Positions 15,567 through 24,587 of a stretch of DNA of 64,000 nucleotides are shown piece after piece. The first letter of the stretch is position 1; each line of letters begins with the position of its first letter. Source of the DNA: Sporosarcina sp. FSL W8-0480. Its GTDB lineage: Bacteria > Bacillota > Bacilli > Bacillales_A > Planococcaceae. The notes under the pieces were generated by a model that ran no database searches, had not been told where the DNA came from, and was given only the letters and a program-made list of their open reading frames with translations. The translations under genes and the position numbers were made by a program. The stretch covers positions 3,107,501 through 3,171,500 of the forward strand of contig NZ_CP150166.1 in assembly GCF_037963765.1 (NCBI RefSeq). Reading direction: 5' to 3'.

Positions 15567-17642
15567 ATGTCATTGCTTAATATAAATGCTGTACATACAT
15601 ATATACAAATAGTACAAAATTCAAAGAAACCGTTAGAAGTAATTAGGGAAGCTATAGCAAACGCTTATGATAACGGGGCAAGTTACTTGGATATTATTGT
15701 GGAATATGAAAAGGAAAAAGACACCATAAATATTTCTTTCTGTGATGATGGATCAGGGATAGAAAAAGAAGGAATAGAAGTATATATATTTGGGTTAGGA
15801 AACTCCACTAAAAGTGATTCCGATGGTTATATTGGAAACAAGGGTGTCGGTACTTTACTATTTCTTAAGTCAAAAAAAGTGACAGTTACATCATTTTTTA
15901 ATGGGAATGGCGCCCGACAAATTTGGACTGAACCGTATAGTTCTCTCTTAAAGTATAGAAATAATATTGAAGATGTAACCCGTGAGGATTTAGGTCTTAG
16001 TGCCCCCGAAAAATTCCCATATTCCGGGAAAGCAAATGGGACAAAAATAGAAATAAAAGGGTTCCTGCATAAAAATCCGCTTGAATATCATCATGAAAAT
16101 TTGAAGGATTTTATACTCTGGTTTACTAAGATTGGATCATTCGAAAAAGACATAAAACTTATAAGTAGTAAACCTTTTATTGTAAATCTCAAAGGACTAG
16201 AGTTTAGTGAAAATAAGAGTGCCGCTTCTATTAATGAGCAAGATATCATAGATACAGGAAAAGATACTTTTATAAACCGAAACAAAATTAAAACCAGAGA
16301 ATCTTTTGAATCCATCAAGTTGGGGTTCTCTTTCCCTACATTGTCTGATGAGGATGAACTTATTAACCACATTAATCACATAAACCTATCAGGTTGTTCG
16401 GATGAAAATATAAAAAAAGAAATTAAAAAAATAATCAAGAAAAATCTTGTACTTAAATTCAATAGTGAAGAGGATGGTTTTGAAGACTTAAAGTTTACAT
16501 ACAAAGATAGTTTAAGCGTAGACAAGACAGCTGAAATAGAATTTGTTGTATATAGGATTGGCGAAACAGCGAGAATTAATCACAATAAAATGATTAAGGG
16601 TTCTACAAATCAAACTCCAAGCTATAAATATTTAGTTAGTGAAAGATACGGAATATATATTGCAAAAGATTATATACCAGTCCAATCAATTAACTCTGAA
16701 TTACAAAGTATTGGTGGCGGAGGACATGGATACACACAATACTTAGGTTTTTTTAACTCGCAAGCAATCGATTTAACCATAGATCGTACTGGAGCGGCTA
16801 CAATTGACGAAGAACTGCAGATTAAGTTGATGAATCGTATTAATAAGATTATGAAGCAAATTGATCGAAAAGTTAATGATTACATCGAGGATATTACTAC
16901 ATCAATTTACTCCCAATTAAACGATAGACCTGAAATCGATAATGTAGAGGATAATACTGAAACTACCTCAGGTAATCAAGGTGTTGCTAATAGTGAAGCA
17001 GAAGCTGCAAATGTAAGCGATGAACAAGAAAACAGAAATACAGAAATTGATAACAATCAAGAAAATAATGAAGACAACAATGATACTGGTTCAACTTTTA
17101 GTGTAGAAGTCCAGCGTTTGGAAAGACAAGAAAAATTTTTGAGGAAAGTAGGAAGAATTCATCGTATTAAATTAAAGAAGAACTTATCTTCCATTACACT
17201 TGAGAATAAAAAGATTGTAATAAGTGAACCAAATAATGAGTCAGAATTGTATGGTGTGCTTATGCAAGTAACAACCCTGAGACCTGACCTCTTGGATTTT
17301 TCGATTTTAGACTATAATACAACAAATGGTATCGACATCCTCGCCAGGGATGGAAATCTTCCAGAAACAAATTTCAGTGATTTATTTCATGTAGAATTAA
17401 AGTTAGTTCTAAAAACTAACTTTAACCACCTACTCACGGATGCAAAATATATTGTTTGTTGGACAATACATGAAGACTTAAGAAGTCGTATGCTATTAAA
17501 AGATAAATTTCAAAATCATTATAGGTTAGACCGTGATATGGATGGGTTTGTACTTGTTTGCAACAATCCAGGACATACGGTTAAAATCATTGAACTTAAA
17601 GATATAATCGAAAGGCAATTTGGCCAATTCTCAGCTAACTGA
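15567..17642 (+). CDS. GHKL (Hsp90-like) ATPase fused to a PD-(D/E)XK-like domain
   Basis: 691 residues. N-terminal GHKL ATPase: N-box EVIREAIANAYDNGAS (about 23-39), DDGSGI (about 60), GYIGNKGVGTLL (about 89-97), and later NGTKIEIKG. A middle region includes QSIGGGGHGYTQYLG and DLTIDRTGAATI. An Asn/Glu-rich linker (about 455-510) leads to a C-terminal domain with NGIDILAR (Asp near 588) and FHVELK (Glu-X-Lys near 609), the spacing of a restriction-type nuclease. The layout suggests an ATP-gated clamp that controls a nuclease. GGGGGGAG is 5 bases upstream. Linked to the NERD gene. The nuclease reading is inferred from motifs. Confidence 0.8.
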   Translation: MSLLNINAVHTYIQIVQNSKKPLEVIREAIANAYDNGASYLDIIVEYEKEKDTINISFCDDGSGIEKEGIEVYIFGLGNSTKSDSDGYIGNKGVGTLLFLKSKKVTVTSFFNGNGARQIWTEPYSSLLKYRNNIEDVTREDLGLSAPEKFPYSGKANGTKIEIKGFLHKNPLEYHHENLKDFILWFTKIGSFEKDIKLISSKPFIVNLKGLEFSENKSAASINEQDIIDTGKDTFINRNKIKTRESFESIKLGFSFPTLSDEDELINHINHINLSGCSDENIKKEIKKIIKKNLVLKFNSEEDGFEDLKFTYKDSLSVDKTAEIEFVVYRIGETARINHNKMIKGSTNQTPSYKYLVSERYGIYIAKDYIPVQSINSELQSIGGGGHGYTQYLGFFNSQAIDLTIDRTGAATIDEELQIKLMNRINKIMKQIDRKVNDYIEDITTSIYSQLNDRPEIDNVEDNTETTSGNQGVANSEAEAANVSDEQENRNTEIDNNQENNEDNNDTGSTFSVEVQRLERQEKFLRKVGRIHRIKLKKNLSSITLENKKIVISEPNNESELYGVLMQVTTLRPDLLDFSILDYNTTNGIDILARDGNLPETNFSDLFHVELKLVLKTNFNHLLTDAKYIVCWTIHEDLRSRMLLKDKFQNHYRLDRDMDGFVLVCNNPGHTVKIIELKDIIERQFGQFSAN

Positions 17643-17654
17643 GACAAAAAATGA

Positions 17655-17697
17655 TGCCAAGCTCTGGAACAGCCGAATTCAATGATGAGAACATGGT
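17655..17697. repeat. REP palindrome, diverged
   Basis: ATGCCAAGCTCTGGAACA, then GCCGAATTCAATGATGAGAA and CATGGT. It lies just beyond the 3' end of the RAYT fragment, the same arrangement as at the intact RAYT gene. Confidence 0.7.
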
Positions 17698-17700
17698 AAT

Positions 17701-17842
17701 TACATTATGTAAATACGATTCAACATTCAATATGCCGACCGAATCGTCAATCTTTTTTTTAGTAATATCTGCTTTGATAGTTTTTACCGACATACTTTTT
17801 TGCGCTAATAGTTAATGTGCCGACGATTGAGCGGTGCCATAT
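17701..17842 (-). pseudogene. Decayed RAYT fragment
   Basis: Base-level similarity to the RAYT gene at about 3783-3925: CAACATTCAATA.GCCGA, TCGTCAATCT, AGTAATA.CTG.TTTGATA, and GTGCCGACGATTGAG are shared in the same order. Numerous indels make it non-coding. The preserved neighbouring REP shows that RAYT and REP moved or were duplicated together. Confidence 0.7.
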
Positions 17843-18068
17843 GGTTGTAAAACTATGTACTTTTATTGTGCATAATACGGATTGGAAGAAATAATATGTT
17901 TAATATATTAATATCCGATAACGAATTAATAATTGTAAGAGCAAAAGATGGTTTTGGAATATAAAGAGGAACTTTTCAAAGCATCAGAAAAAGAAAGTGT
18001 AATTGTAAATGGTAGGTTCGTATGTGCTTTTGGAAGTCCTAATTTTGAGGCTTAGCCTGAAATCAAAA

Positions 18069-18102
18069 AGGTACCAGGTTCCAATCGGAACCTGGTATCC
18101 TA
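18069..18102. repeat. Short REP palindrome
   Basis: GGTACCAGGTTCC-AATC-GGAACCTGGTATCC, a near-perfect hairpin lacking the AATTC core. Confidence 0.8.
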
Positions 18103-18262
18103 AAATTTACAAGAAATTTTTTATTAGGGGAACCAACGCTTTATCACGTCAAAATAAACTAATCGAATACTGGTAAGCTTCTGTATTTTCCTTTGCATTA
18201 TTATGTACTTTTATCTTGCAAAACACACTCAGTATTAAGAATTTTGGAAAGTAGGTAGGTTC

Positions 18263-19690
18263 ATGCAATTGATGTCCTTGTATATAAAAGAATACAAACT
18301 CTTGGATGATTGCCAAGTTGTATTTGTTCCAGAGGGGGGTTATCCGGAACATTATTACGAGTATTTCAGCAACAATAATTTTACGATCTTGGTAGGTGAA
18401 AACGGCAACGGGAAGACTACTCTAATGAGTTTTCTTGCAAATATGTTTAATGACCTTCAAAGATACCATGATAGAATTGCTTCTGATTTTTGTTTGAAAT
18501 ATAAGATTGAACATAGTAATGAAACAAGGGTGGTAATAATTGAAAAGGATGAAGGACAAGTTTTTATTACTGTAGAGAACCTTCTTCCTAAATCAGTTTT
18601 AATTGAGCTTCACCCTCGTAATGGGTATATGCCAAAAGAAAATCAAATTCACTTTGAACACAAGGTGACTTACGAGGAAATTAGGAATTTCCTGCCAACC
18701 AAAATAATTACATCTGTTTTTTCATTTCATGGTGAATATCCGTTTAAACGGCCAAGTAATTTTATTGGAGATAGGTTAGTAGAGAATTATGATATATCGA
18801 ATGTATATGGTGCTAACCATTTCAGGTTTTCATCCCTTTCTAAAGGAATATCAAAGTTCGTCGAAATTTATTTTCATAAAAGACACATAGTGGATGAATT
18901 ACTTAGTCTTCTGAATATAAAATTCAGCAATAAAGTATTAATTCGAAATCGAGGCGAAACATTTCCACCTTATGGGCTGGATATTGATGATGAATATTTT
19001 GAGGATTTACTTACAGAAGAAGATAGGGAACGGATTAATGAATATAAATCTATAGATAGACTCATTAAGCAGTATTCCCAAGATGAAGATGATTGGGTTG
19101 TAGTGTGTGAAGAAAACTATGAATTCCTTATCAATTATGTAGAACAAGAATTGATTTATATGAATGATGTAGCTTTTGATAAAGACGGTGAAATTGTTTC
19201 TTTGGCTAATATGAGTTCTGGTGAAAAAATGTTTTTTATAAGAATCTTATCTTTACTGTCCACAATTGAAAATCACTCATTAATTGTTATCGAAGAGCCA
19301 GAATTGCACTTGAATCCTTCTTGGACTAAACAGATAATCACTATGTTGCAAATGCTATTTGGAGAATATAAGGTGCATTTTTTAATATCTACACATAGTT
19401 ATGCCTTTATTAATACTGTATTTCCTGAAAACATCTTATTTGCAAATCAAAAGAGATTCACCAATGCAGATCCAAATATAAATACCTTTTTAGCAAATGA
19501 AGTTGAAATTAGCAACCTGTTTTTTGCTAATTCAAAGAAAGTAAATTATGTTGAGAATATCCTTTGGAAGAAAATTGAAGATGCAAGTGAAGAGGAATTA
19601 GAGAAGATAATTGAGTATTTAGGAGAATCATATACCAAGTTTAAAGCCTTCAATATATTATTACAAAAACAAGGAAACACAAAGGAATAA
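18263..19690 (+). CDS. ptuA: Septu-type ATPase PtuA (AAA/ABC-like)
   Basis: 475 residues. ABC/SMC-like ATPase of the AAA_21 type: Walker A LVGENGNGKTT (Lys near 51), ABC signature ANMSSGEKM (near 315), Walker B LIVIEEPELHLNP (near 342), H-switch LISTHSYAF (near 377). Four bases downstream begins an HNH endonuclease gene; this pairing defines the Septu anti-phage system, in which PtuA oligomers hold PtuB and loss of ATP/nucleotide sensing releases DNA cleavage. The ribosome binding site is weak (GGTAGG 4 bases upstream). Many ATPase-HNH pairs exist, so the subtype is not certain. Confidence 0.8.
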   Translation: MQLMSLYIKEYKLLDDCQVVFVPEGGYPEHYYEYFSNNNFTILVGENGNGKTTLMSFLANMFNDLQRYHDRIASDFCLKYKIEHSNETRVVIIEKDEGQVFITVENLLPKSVLIELHPRNGYMPKENQIHFEHKVTYEEIRNFLPTKIITSVFSFHGEYPFKRPSNFIGDRLVENYDISNVYGANHFRFSSLSKGISKFVEIYFHKRHIVDELLSLLNIKFSNKVLIRNRGETFPPYGLDIDDEYFEDLLTEEDRERINEYKSIDRLIKQYSQDEDDWVVVCEENYEFLINYVEQELIYMNDVAFDKDGEIVSLANMSSGEKMFFIRILSLLSTIENHSLIVIEEPELHLNPSWTKQIITMLQMLFGEYKVHFLISTHSYAFINTVFPENILFANQKRFTNADPNINTFLANEVEISNLFFANSKKVNYVENILWKKIEDASEEELEKIIEYLGESYTKFKAFNILLQKQGNTKE

Positions 19691-19694
19691 TCAA

Positions 19695-20708
19695 ATGTGG
19701 CACATAAAAAATGATATAAATAAACACTACCTTCAAACTTTCGAACGAGAGATTATACTTCCATACCTTCAAATGATTAGCGATGTTGTTACTGAGATTG
19801 AAACAGGTCGAATTAATAAGCCATTACAAAGAATTGATATTTGGAAAGACACGGAAATATTTACAACTGCAACTGATGACAAAAAGAATTTATTTGTTTA
19901 TATAATGGAGAAAACGGTATCGGGGAAGAAGTTACAAGACCTCTTTATTTCAATGGCGGAAAGATTTGATTCGATTGCTGTCGAAAATATTATTAAACTA
20001 TACAAAGAGCAAAATAGACATGTATATTCCGGTAACTATAACTTTCCCCTAGTACAAATTGATGAACTCTTTAAAGATTTGTTTGTAGTTTATTTTTATA
20101 ATACCTTTTTTGCGGATGAATATATCTGGAGTACCATGGTTGGAGAACGGTATAATCGGAAAGCGTTTCATAGAAATTTTAAATCTGAAAATAAGATGGT
20201 TGTTTGTCCATATTGTGATATTGATACCGCGGTCACAGTCTCAAATAACAACATAGAACATTTTTTACCAAAGTCAAAATTTCCATTGATAGCTATGAAT
20301 CCATTTAACTTACTTTCTTCCTGTATTGCATGTAATAAAGCTGATGAAGGTAAAGGAGATCGGATACCTGATTACCCAATACTATCCCCATATAATGAGA
20401 TGATAGGAGATTTCGCATCATTTGATGTGGATTTTTTATCAAAAAAAATCACATTAAGTAATGTTGGAAAAACCCGACACGATAACTATTTCAAATTTTT
20501 AAAGCTATATTCAAGATATTCAGATCCCATTGTTTATGAATGTGTTGACCATGCGGCCCAGAGTCTATTTGAAACATTATCTAATTACAAAGCACCTTCA
20601 AAAAGTGTAATAGACTTATATATTCGTAGAAACCAAAAAATGAATAACCTTTCTTTTGCCTTAAAATCGGTAATTAGCAATTATCCAGAATATAATGCTC
20701 TGAAGTAA
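19695..20708 (+). CDS. ptuB: Septu-type HNH endonuclease PtuB
   Basis: 337 residues. The N-terminal half is helical; the HNH/zinc core is VVCPYCDIDTAVT (Cys pair near 171-174), NNNIEHFLPKSKFP (His near 189), then MNPFNLLSSCIACNKADEGK (Asn plus second Cys pair near 209-212). The C-terminal part is helical. AAGGAA lies 6 bases before ATG. It is the nuclease partner of the preceding ATPase. At 337 residues it is longer than many PtuB proteins, so a variant Septu or a related two-gene system is possible. Confidence 0.8.
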   Translation: MWHIKNDINKHYLQTFEREIILPYLQMISDVVTEIETGRINKPLQRIDIWKDTEIFTTATDDKKNLFVYIMEKTVSGKKLQDLFISMAERFDSIAVENIIKLYKEQNRHVYSGNYNFPLVQIDELFKDLFVVYFYNTFFADEYIWSTMVGERYNRKAFHRNFKSENKMVVCPYCDIDTAVTVSNNNIEHFLPKSKFPLIAMNPFNLLSSCIACNKADEGKGDRIPDYPILSPYNEMIGDFASFDVDFLSKKITLSNVGKTRHDNYFKFLKLYSRYSDPIVYECVDHAAQSLFETLSNYKAPSKSVIDLYIRRNQKMNNLSFALKSVISNYPEYNALK

Positions 20709-21190
20709 CCCTTTTATCGTAAGCCCCCAATCAAATGACGCATATTTTGAAACGCATCTCCTTGTATGATTGATATATCAACTTGAAGGAGGTGCTTTTC
20801 TAATGCCACAAAAACCATTAACCATAGTCCTCGTGCGTGGAGGAGCGTATCAATACTGAAGTTCAAAACATCTACATTATTTGTGGAAAAACCGATATGT
20901 GGAAAGGGATAGACGTTTTGGCTACTTATTCAAGACTCTTTCGAGCTGAATCCGTGCAATTCCATCTTTCTCTTCGCGGGATTGAAAGAGAATCGGTATA
21001 AATGTCTTTATTTTGACGGTGGCGGCTTCGCCATGTAAGCGATTGGTAACGGAACGTTACAATCGCATTGCCACGTCATTTGTTCACGGTGACACCAGTC
21101 CTCGCTCATTTGTTATATTCCACGTTTCGTAAATATGATTTCACGTACCAGTTATGGTTCCTATTTACTTATATTACATAAGTTCACCAT
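20709..21190. other. Intergenic region, right edge of the defence island
   Basis: Contains the IS66 tnpB remnant (20860-21043) and a hairpin GATTGGTAACGGAACGTTACAATC at 21041-21064; no intact gene. Confidence 0.6.
20860..21043 (+). pseudogene. Frameshifted remnant of an IS66-type TnpB gene
   Basis: One frame reads NIYIICGKTDMWKGIDVLAT, the N-terminal signature of IS66 Orf2/TnpB; after a frameshift another frame gives NRYKCLYFDGGGFAM, the next conserved block. The rest is missing. The plus-strand frame is also broken by stops. Confidence 0.8.
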
Positions 21191-21227
21191 ACAAAAAGAA
21201 GCCTGTCAAAAATCAATGACAGGCTTC
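21191..21227 (-). terminator. Intrinsic terminator of the nine-gene operon
   Basis: Minus strand: GAAGCCTGTCA-loop-TGACAGGCTTC (11-bp perfect stem) followed by TTTTTG, 11 bases after the last stop codon of the operon. Confidence 0.9.
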
Positions 21228-21237
21228 CCATTTCATC

Positions 21238-22248
21238 TCAATATCCCAAATTGTATTCCCCCGGCATCTCTAACTCAACACCCAATTCAACAGCCGCCTC
21301 TTTTGCCCAGTAAGGATGTCGTAGCTGCCCCTTCCCTATGCTAATCAAATCAGCCATGCCTTCCTGTAAAATCATTTCGGCTACTTTAGGATCTCGCAAT
21401 TCCCCTACTGAAATCGTAGGCACATTAAAATGATTTCGAATTTCATTTGAATATGACGATTGATACCCTGGGTAAACATGCGGCCGATGAATTGAATTGC
21501 CTCCCGTAGAAACGTCTAATATATCCACGCCACAATCTATAAATTGCGGGATCAACTTCTTCATAAAAGTAAAATCATAACCATCTGGATGATACTCTCT
21601 GGCTGAAATACGTAAAATCAATGGCATCTCGGACGGCATTTCACTTTTCACTGCTTCGATTACTTCTTTTGAAAACTTGGAAGGATGTCCATACTCATCG
21701 GAACGCTTATTGGATATCGGAGATATAAACTGATGCATTAGATATCCATGTGCTCCGTGAAGTTCGATTGCATCAAATCCCGCTTCGACAGCTCTCTTCG
21801 CTCCTTCTGCAAATCGCTCTATAATTTGGTGGATTTCATCTACTTTTAGTTCGCGTGGAGTGGGCCTACCATCAGAAAAAGGAATACTGGAAGGGGCAAC
21901 AAGATCTCCTCCTTTAATGGTCGACTTCCTTCCTGCGTGGGCAATCTGAATTGCTGTTTTTGCCCCATACTTATGAATTTCTTCATTGATTTCTTTAAAG
22001 CGATCACGCTGCACATCCGAATAAATCCCCAAGCAGTTTTCAGTTATTCGACCCCTTGGTTCTACATTCACCATCTCTGTCATAATCAACCCTGTTCCCC
22101 CGATCGCACGAGAAACTAAATGAATTAGATGCCATTTATTTGGCTCACCTGATTGATTTTCAGCTTTATACTGGCACATAGGTGATAAAACAACCCGATT
22201 TCTTAACTCAAGATTTTTTAATTTATAGGGTTCGAAAAGTTTAGCCAT
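21238..22248 (-). CDS. Old yellow enzyme family NAD(P)H:flavin oxidoreductase (YqjM/NamA-like)
   Basis: 336 residues from the ATG at 22248 (the frame also offers a GTG four codons earlier; both have weak ribosome binding sites). FMN-dependent TIM barrel: VLSPMCQY with the redox-tuning Cys near 22, QIAHAGRKS, ELHGAHGYLMHQF (substrate His pair) and LISIGKGQLRHP at the phosphate site. The usual GG(S/T)xENRxRF loop after DEYG is shortened to HPSKF, an unusual change near the substrate side. Last gene of the operon; such enzymes reduce activated C=C bonds. Confidence 0.85.
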   Translation of the reverse strand: MAKLFEPYKLKNLELRNRVVLSPMCQYKAENQSGEPNKWHLIHLVSRAIGGTGLIMTEMVNVEPRGRITENCLGIYSDVQRDRFKEINEEIHKYGAKTAIQIAHAGRKSTIKGGDLVAPSSIPFSDGRPTPRELKVDEIHQIIERFAEGAKRAVEAGFDAIELHGAHGYLMHQFISPISNKRSDEYGHPSKFSKEVIEAVKSEMPSEMPLILRISAREYHPDGYDFTFMKKLIPQFIDCGVDILDVSTGGNSIHRPHVYPGYQSSYSNEIRNHFNVPTISVGELRDPKVAEMILQEGMADLISIGKGQLRHPYWAKEAAVELGVELEMPGEYNLGY

Positions 22249-22317
22249 ATTATCACACACTTTCTATATTAATTTAGAATCTTTCCTCTCAAAAAACTCC
22301 AAACTCAGTTCCCCTTT

Positions 22318-23355
22318 TCACTTATATATCGAATCATTCTTCTCCAACAAAATCTCTAAATTCCCCAATCCAAATTCACGTTTTCCTTCTTCAATTTCAT
22401 TTAATAATGACAGCAGTAATTTAGTAAGCGGCATTTCAATGTTAGCCCTCTCTGCTATTGTGAAGATAGGTTTAAAATGATAAGGTTTCTCGGTTCTTCG
22501 TTTGCGGACTGCGATGTCACGCCAAATTCCACTTCGGACCTTTGAATAACCTTGTAATCGTTTAACATGAATGTCTAATTGCGCATTCATTTTTTCATTG
22601 TCTCGGGATTCGATTGGATACGCGTCTTTCGGATCCCAATCATCGAATTTCACAGTTTCAATATTCATATAGTCTGCAACAGCCAAGACTTCGCTGGCAA
22701 GATTCATAAGCATTTGACGATAACGGTGATTGGCAAATATATCTGCCATTATTTCATTTGTTAATGCCGTTGCAGTAAGAATTGCACCGTAAGCTAGCTT
22801 TGCCCATAAATACCCCAACACATTTTCGCTTATACGAACGTCCTCAAGATCACTTAACTCTTGCTCGAGACGTTTTAATCTTTCACTAATTGTACCGTCT
22901 AATTCTCCAATTGAAACAGAACCTTTACCACCATAACTGATTACCCCAGGTTCTATATAATCAGCGAAGATATTAACGAATCCTCCCACAGTACGATCTC
23001 TTCCAACGACTTCTTCAATGTCAATTTCACACAAACCATTTTGAATCGAGACGACGAAAGAATCTTCTTTTAATAGTGGGAGCAATGGTGTTAGGGCATC
23101 CTTGGTGAATTGTGCCTTCACACATAATAAAATACATTCAATCGGTTCTTGTCGTTGAACTATTTGATCGGGCGTTGCCGCTTTAATATTTACGAGCCAA
23201 TCGTCCTCTTGTGTTTTAACTAACAGACCATCATTATTTATTTTATTCACATGTTCTTCTACAATATCGACTAATTCCACGTCTCGACCAGCCCTGGCCA
23301 ATTGTGCACCTATGACGCCTCCGATAGCACCGGCCCCAACTACTGTAATCTTCAT
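22318..23355 (-). CDS. Ketopantoate reductase-like (PanE/ApbA) dehydrogenase
   Basis: 345 residues. N-terminal Rossmann fold with VVGAGAIGGVIGAQLARAG, nucleotide-binding, and IECILLCVKAQFT; the conserved YLWAKLAYGAILTATALTN carries the Lys of the ApbA_C domain. The C-terminal helical domain is longer than in true PanE (about 300 residues) with an insertion around 240-290. Being embedded in a transport/peptidase operon, it more likely acts on a catabolic 2-oxo or hydroxy acid than in pantothenate synthesis; this is inference. AAAGGAG is 8 bases upstream. Confidence 0.75.
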   Translation of the reverse strand: MKITVVGAGAIGGVIGAQLARAGRDVELVDIVEEHVNKINNDGLLVKTQEDDWLVNIKAATPDQIVQRQEPIECILLCVKAQFTKDALTPLLPLLKEDSFVVSIQNGLCEIDIEEVVGRDRTVGGFVNIFADYIEPGVISYGGKGSVSIGELDGTISERLKRLEQELSDLEDVRISENVLGYLWAKLAYGAILTATALTNEIMADIFANHRYRQMLMNLASEVLAVADYMNIETVKFDDWDPKDAYPIESRDNEKMNAQLDIHVKRLQGYSKVRSGIWRDIAVRKRRTEKPYHFKPIFTIAERANIEMPLTKLLLSLLNEIEEGKREFGLGNLEILLEKNDSIYK

Positions 23356-23379
23356 TGTTCACACTCCTTTTTTGGAAAT

Positions 23380-24513
23380 TTAAGCAATTGCGATCAATGC
23401 TGCTAATAATGCTGTTCGTGGTACTAAATGTTCTTTATAAATATATTCTTCAAGGGTATGTGCCCCATCACCAACTGCCCCCAACCCATCAAGTGTGGGA
23501 ACGTATTGTGAGATGATATTTCCATCGCTCGCACCGCCAACACTTGCTCTTGGCAAAGGGAGGTTTGCTTGAATCTCCATAAATTGCTTTGCTCGTTTAT
23601 ATAGCTCTTCAGTTTGAAGTGACGATTCCATAGGAGGTCGTGTAAATCCTCCTTCAATCGAAACTTTAATCTTGGAGTTAAAAGGAGTAATTTGAGTAAT
23701 AAAGGTATCTATTTCGTTTAAATCTTCCATGGTTGACACGCGTACATCAATTTTTAATTCTGCGAAGTCCGGAATTGTATTTTTCGTTGTACCACCATGG
23801 ATAACTCCACAATTCACAGTGATTCCACGCTTAAAATCGTTTAATTCTTGGAGTCTAATAACCTGGCGACTAATTTCTTCTATTGCATTTTCACCTTCTT
23901 CAGGGGCATTTCCAGCATGAGCTGACTTACCGTAAGCTTTGATCGTATAAGTGCCTACGCCTTTTCGTTCCATTTTTATAGCCCCTTCTTGTCCAAAAGA
24001 TGGTTCGAGTACAAATGCAACCTTGCTATTTTTCGCCTCATTTATCAAGATCTCTTTTGATGTCGGACTTCCGACTTCTTCATCTGCATTAAATATAAAT
24101 TTAATGCGTTTATTTCCGAGTCCATTCAATTCTACTAATGCATGTAATGCAAAAATGCCTTGTATTAACCCTGCTTTCATATCATAAATACCAGGACCGA
24201 AAATCTTACCTTCTTTTAGCCTATATGAATTGTGTTTAAGCGTATCAATTGGATGTACCGTATCAAAATGGCCAACGAGTAAAATTTGTTCATCTCCATC
24301 ACCAACAGTACCAATCAGGTGATTACCGTATTGGTCATTTTTTACTTTCTCAATTGTCCCGCCGGTATAGTTAATAAACAGGTTAGAAATTATCTCTCCA
24401 AGCAGATCGTTTTGTTCTTTGAGAGATGTTGGACTTTCAATCTCTACGACCTCCTTTATAAGGTCTAAAAGCTGTTTTTCTTTATCCTGTATAAATTGAA
24501 TGTACTGTTTCAC
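23380..24513 (-). CDS. M20 family metallopeptidase (carboxypeptidase G2-like)
   Basis: 377 residues from a GTG at 24513, chosen because AAGGAG stands 7 bases upstream; the frame runs on 14 codons but without a site. Dinuclear zinc peptidase: GHFDTVHP (His ligand near 82), GIYDMKAG (bridging Asp near 111), NADEEVGSP (catalytic and ligand Glu near 145-146), SAHAGNAPEEGENA in the dimerisation domain, GDGAHTLEEYI (last His) near the end. Family members cleave amide bonds, often releasing glutamate. Cytoplasmic; part of the TRAP operon. Confidence 0.88.
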   Translation of the reverse strand: MKQYIQFIQDKEKQLLDLIKEVVEIESPTSLKEQNDLLGEIISNLFINYTGGTIEKVKNDQYGNHLIGTVGDGDEQILLVGHFDTVHPIDTLKHNSYRLKEGKIFGPGIYDMKAGLIQGIFALHALVELNGLGNKRIKFIFNADEEVGSPTSKEILINEAKNSKVAFVLEPSFGQEGAIKMERKGVGTYTIKAYGKSAHAGNAPEEGENAIEEISRQVIRLQELNDFKRGITVNCGVIHGGTTKNTIPDFAELKIDVRVSTMEDLNEIDTFITQITPFNSKIKVSIEGGFTRPPMESSLQTEELYKRAKQFMEIQANLPLPRASVGGASDGNIISQYVPTLDGLGAVGDGAHTLEEYIYKEHLVPRTALLAALIAIA

Positions 24514-24544
24514 TATGTTACTCCTTTCACCTCGCAATTTAACA

Positions 24545-24572
24545 AGAGCCGGCATAAAAGCCGACTCTTTTA
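24545..24572. terminator. Intercistronic hairpin after dctP
   Basis: AAGAGCCGGC-ATAAAA-GCCGACTCTT lies between dctP and the M20 gene. The minus-strand stem lacks a T-run right after it, so partial attenuation or mRNA stabilisation of the transporter part is more likely than full stop. Confidence 0.55.
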
Positions 24573-24587
24573 TACATTAATCAAGGA

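Larger units (their letters stand above)
17643..18262. other. Intergenic debris between two defence modules
   Basis: Holds a REP copy (17655-17697), a decayed RAYT fragment (17701-17842), a 35-codon frame at 17949-18056 without known relatives, and a short REP palindrome (18069-18102). Confidence 0.6.
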
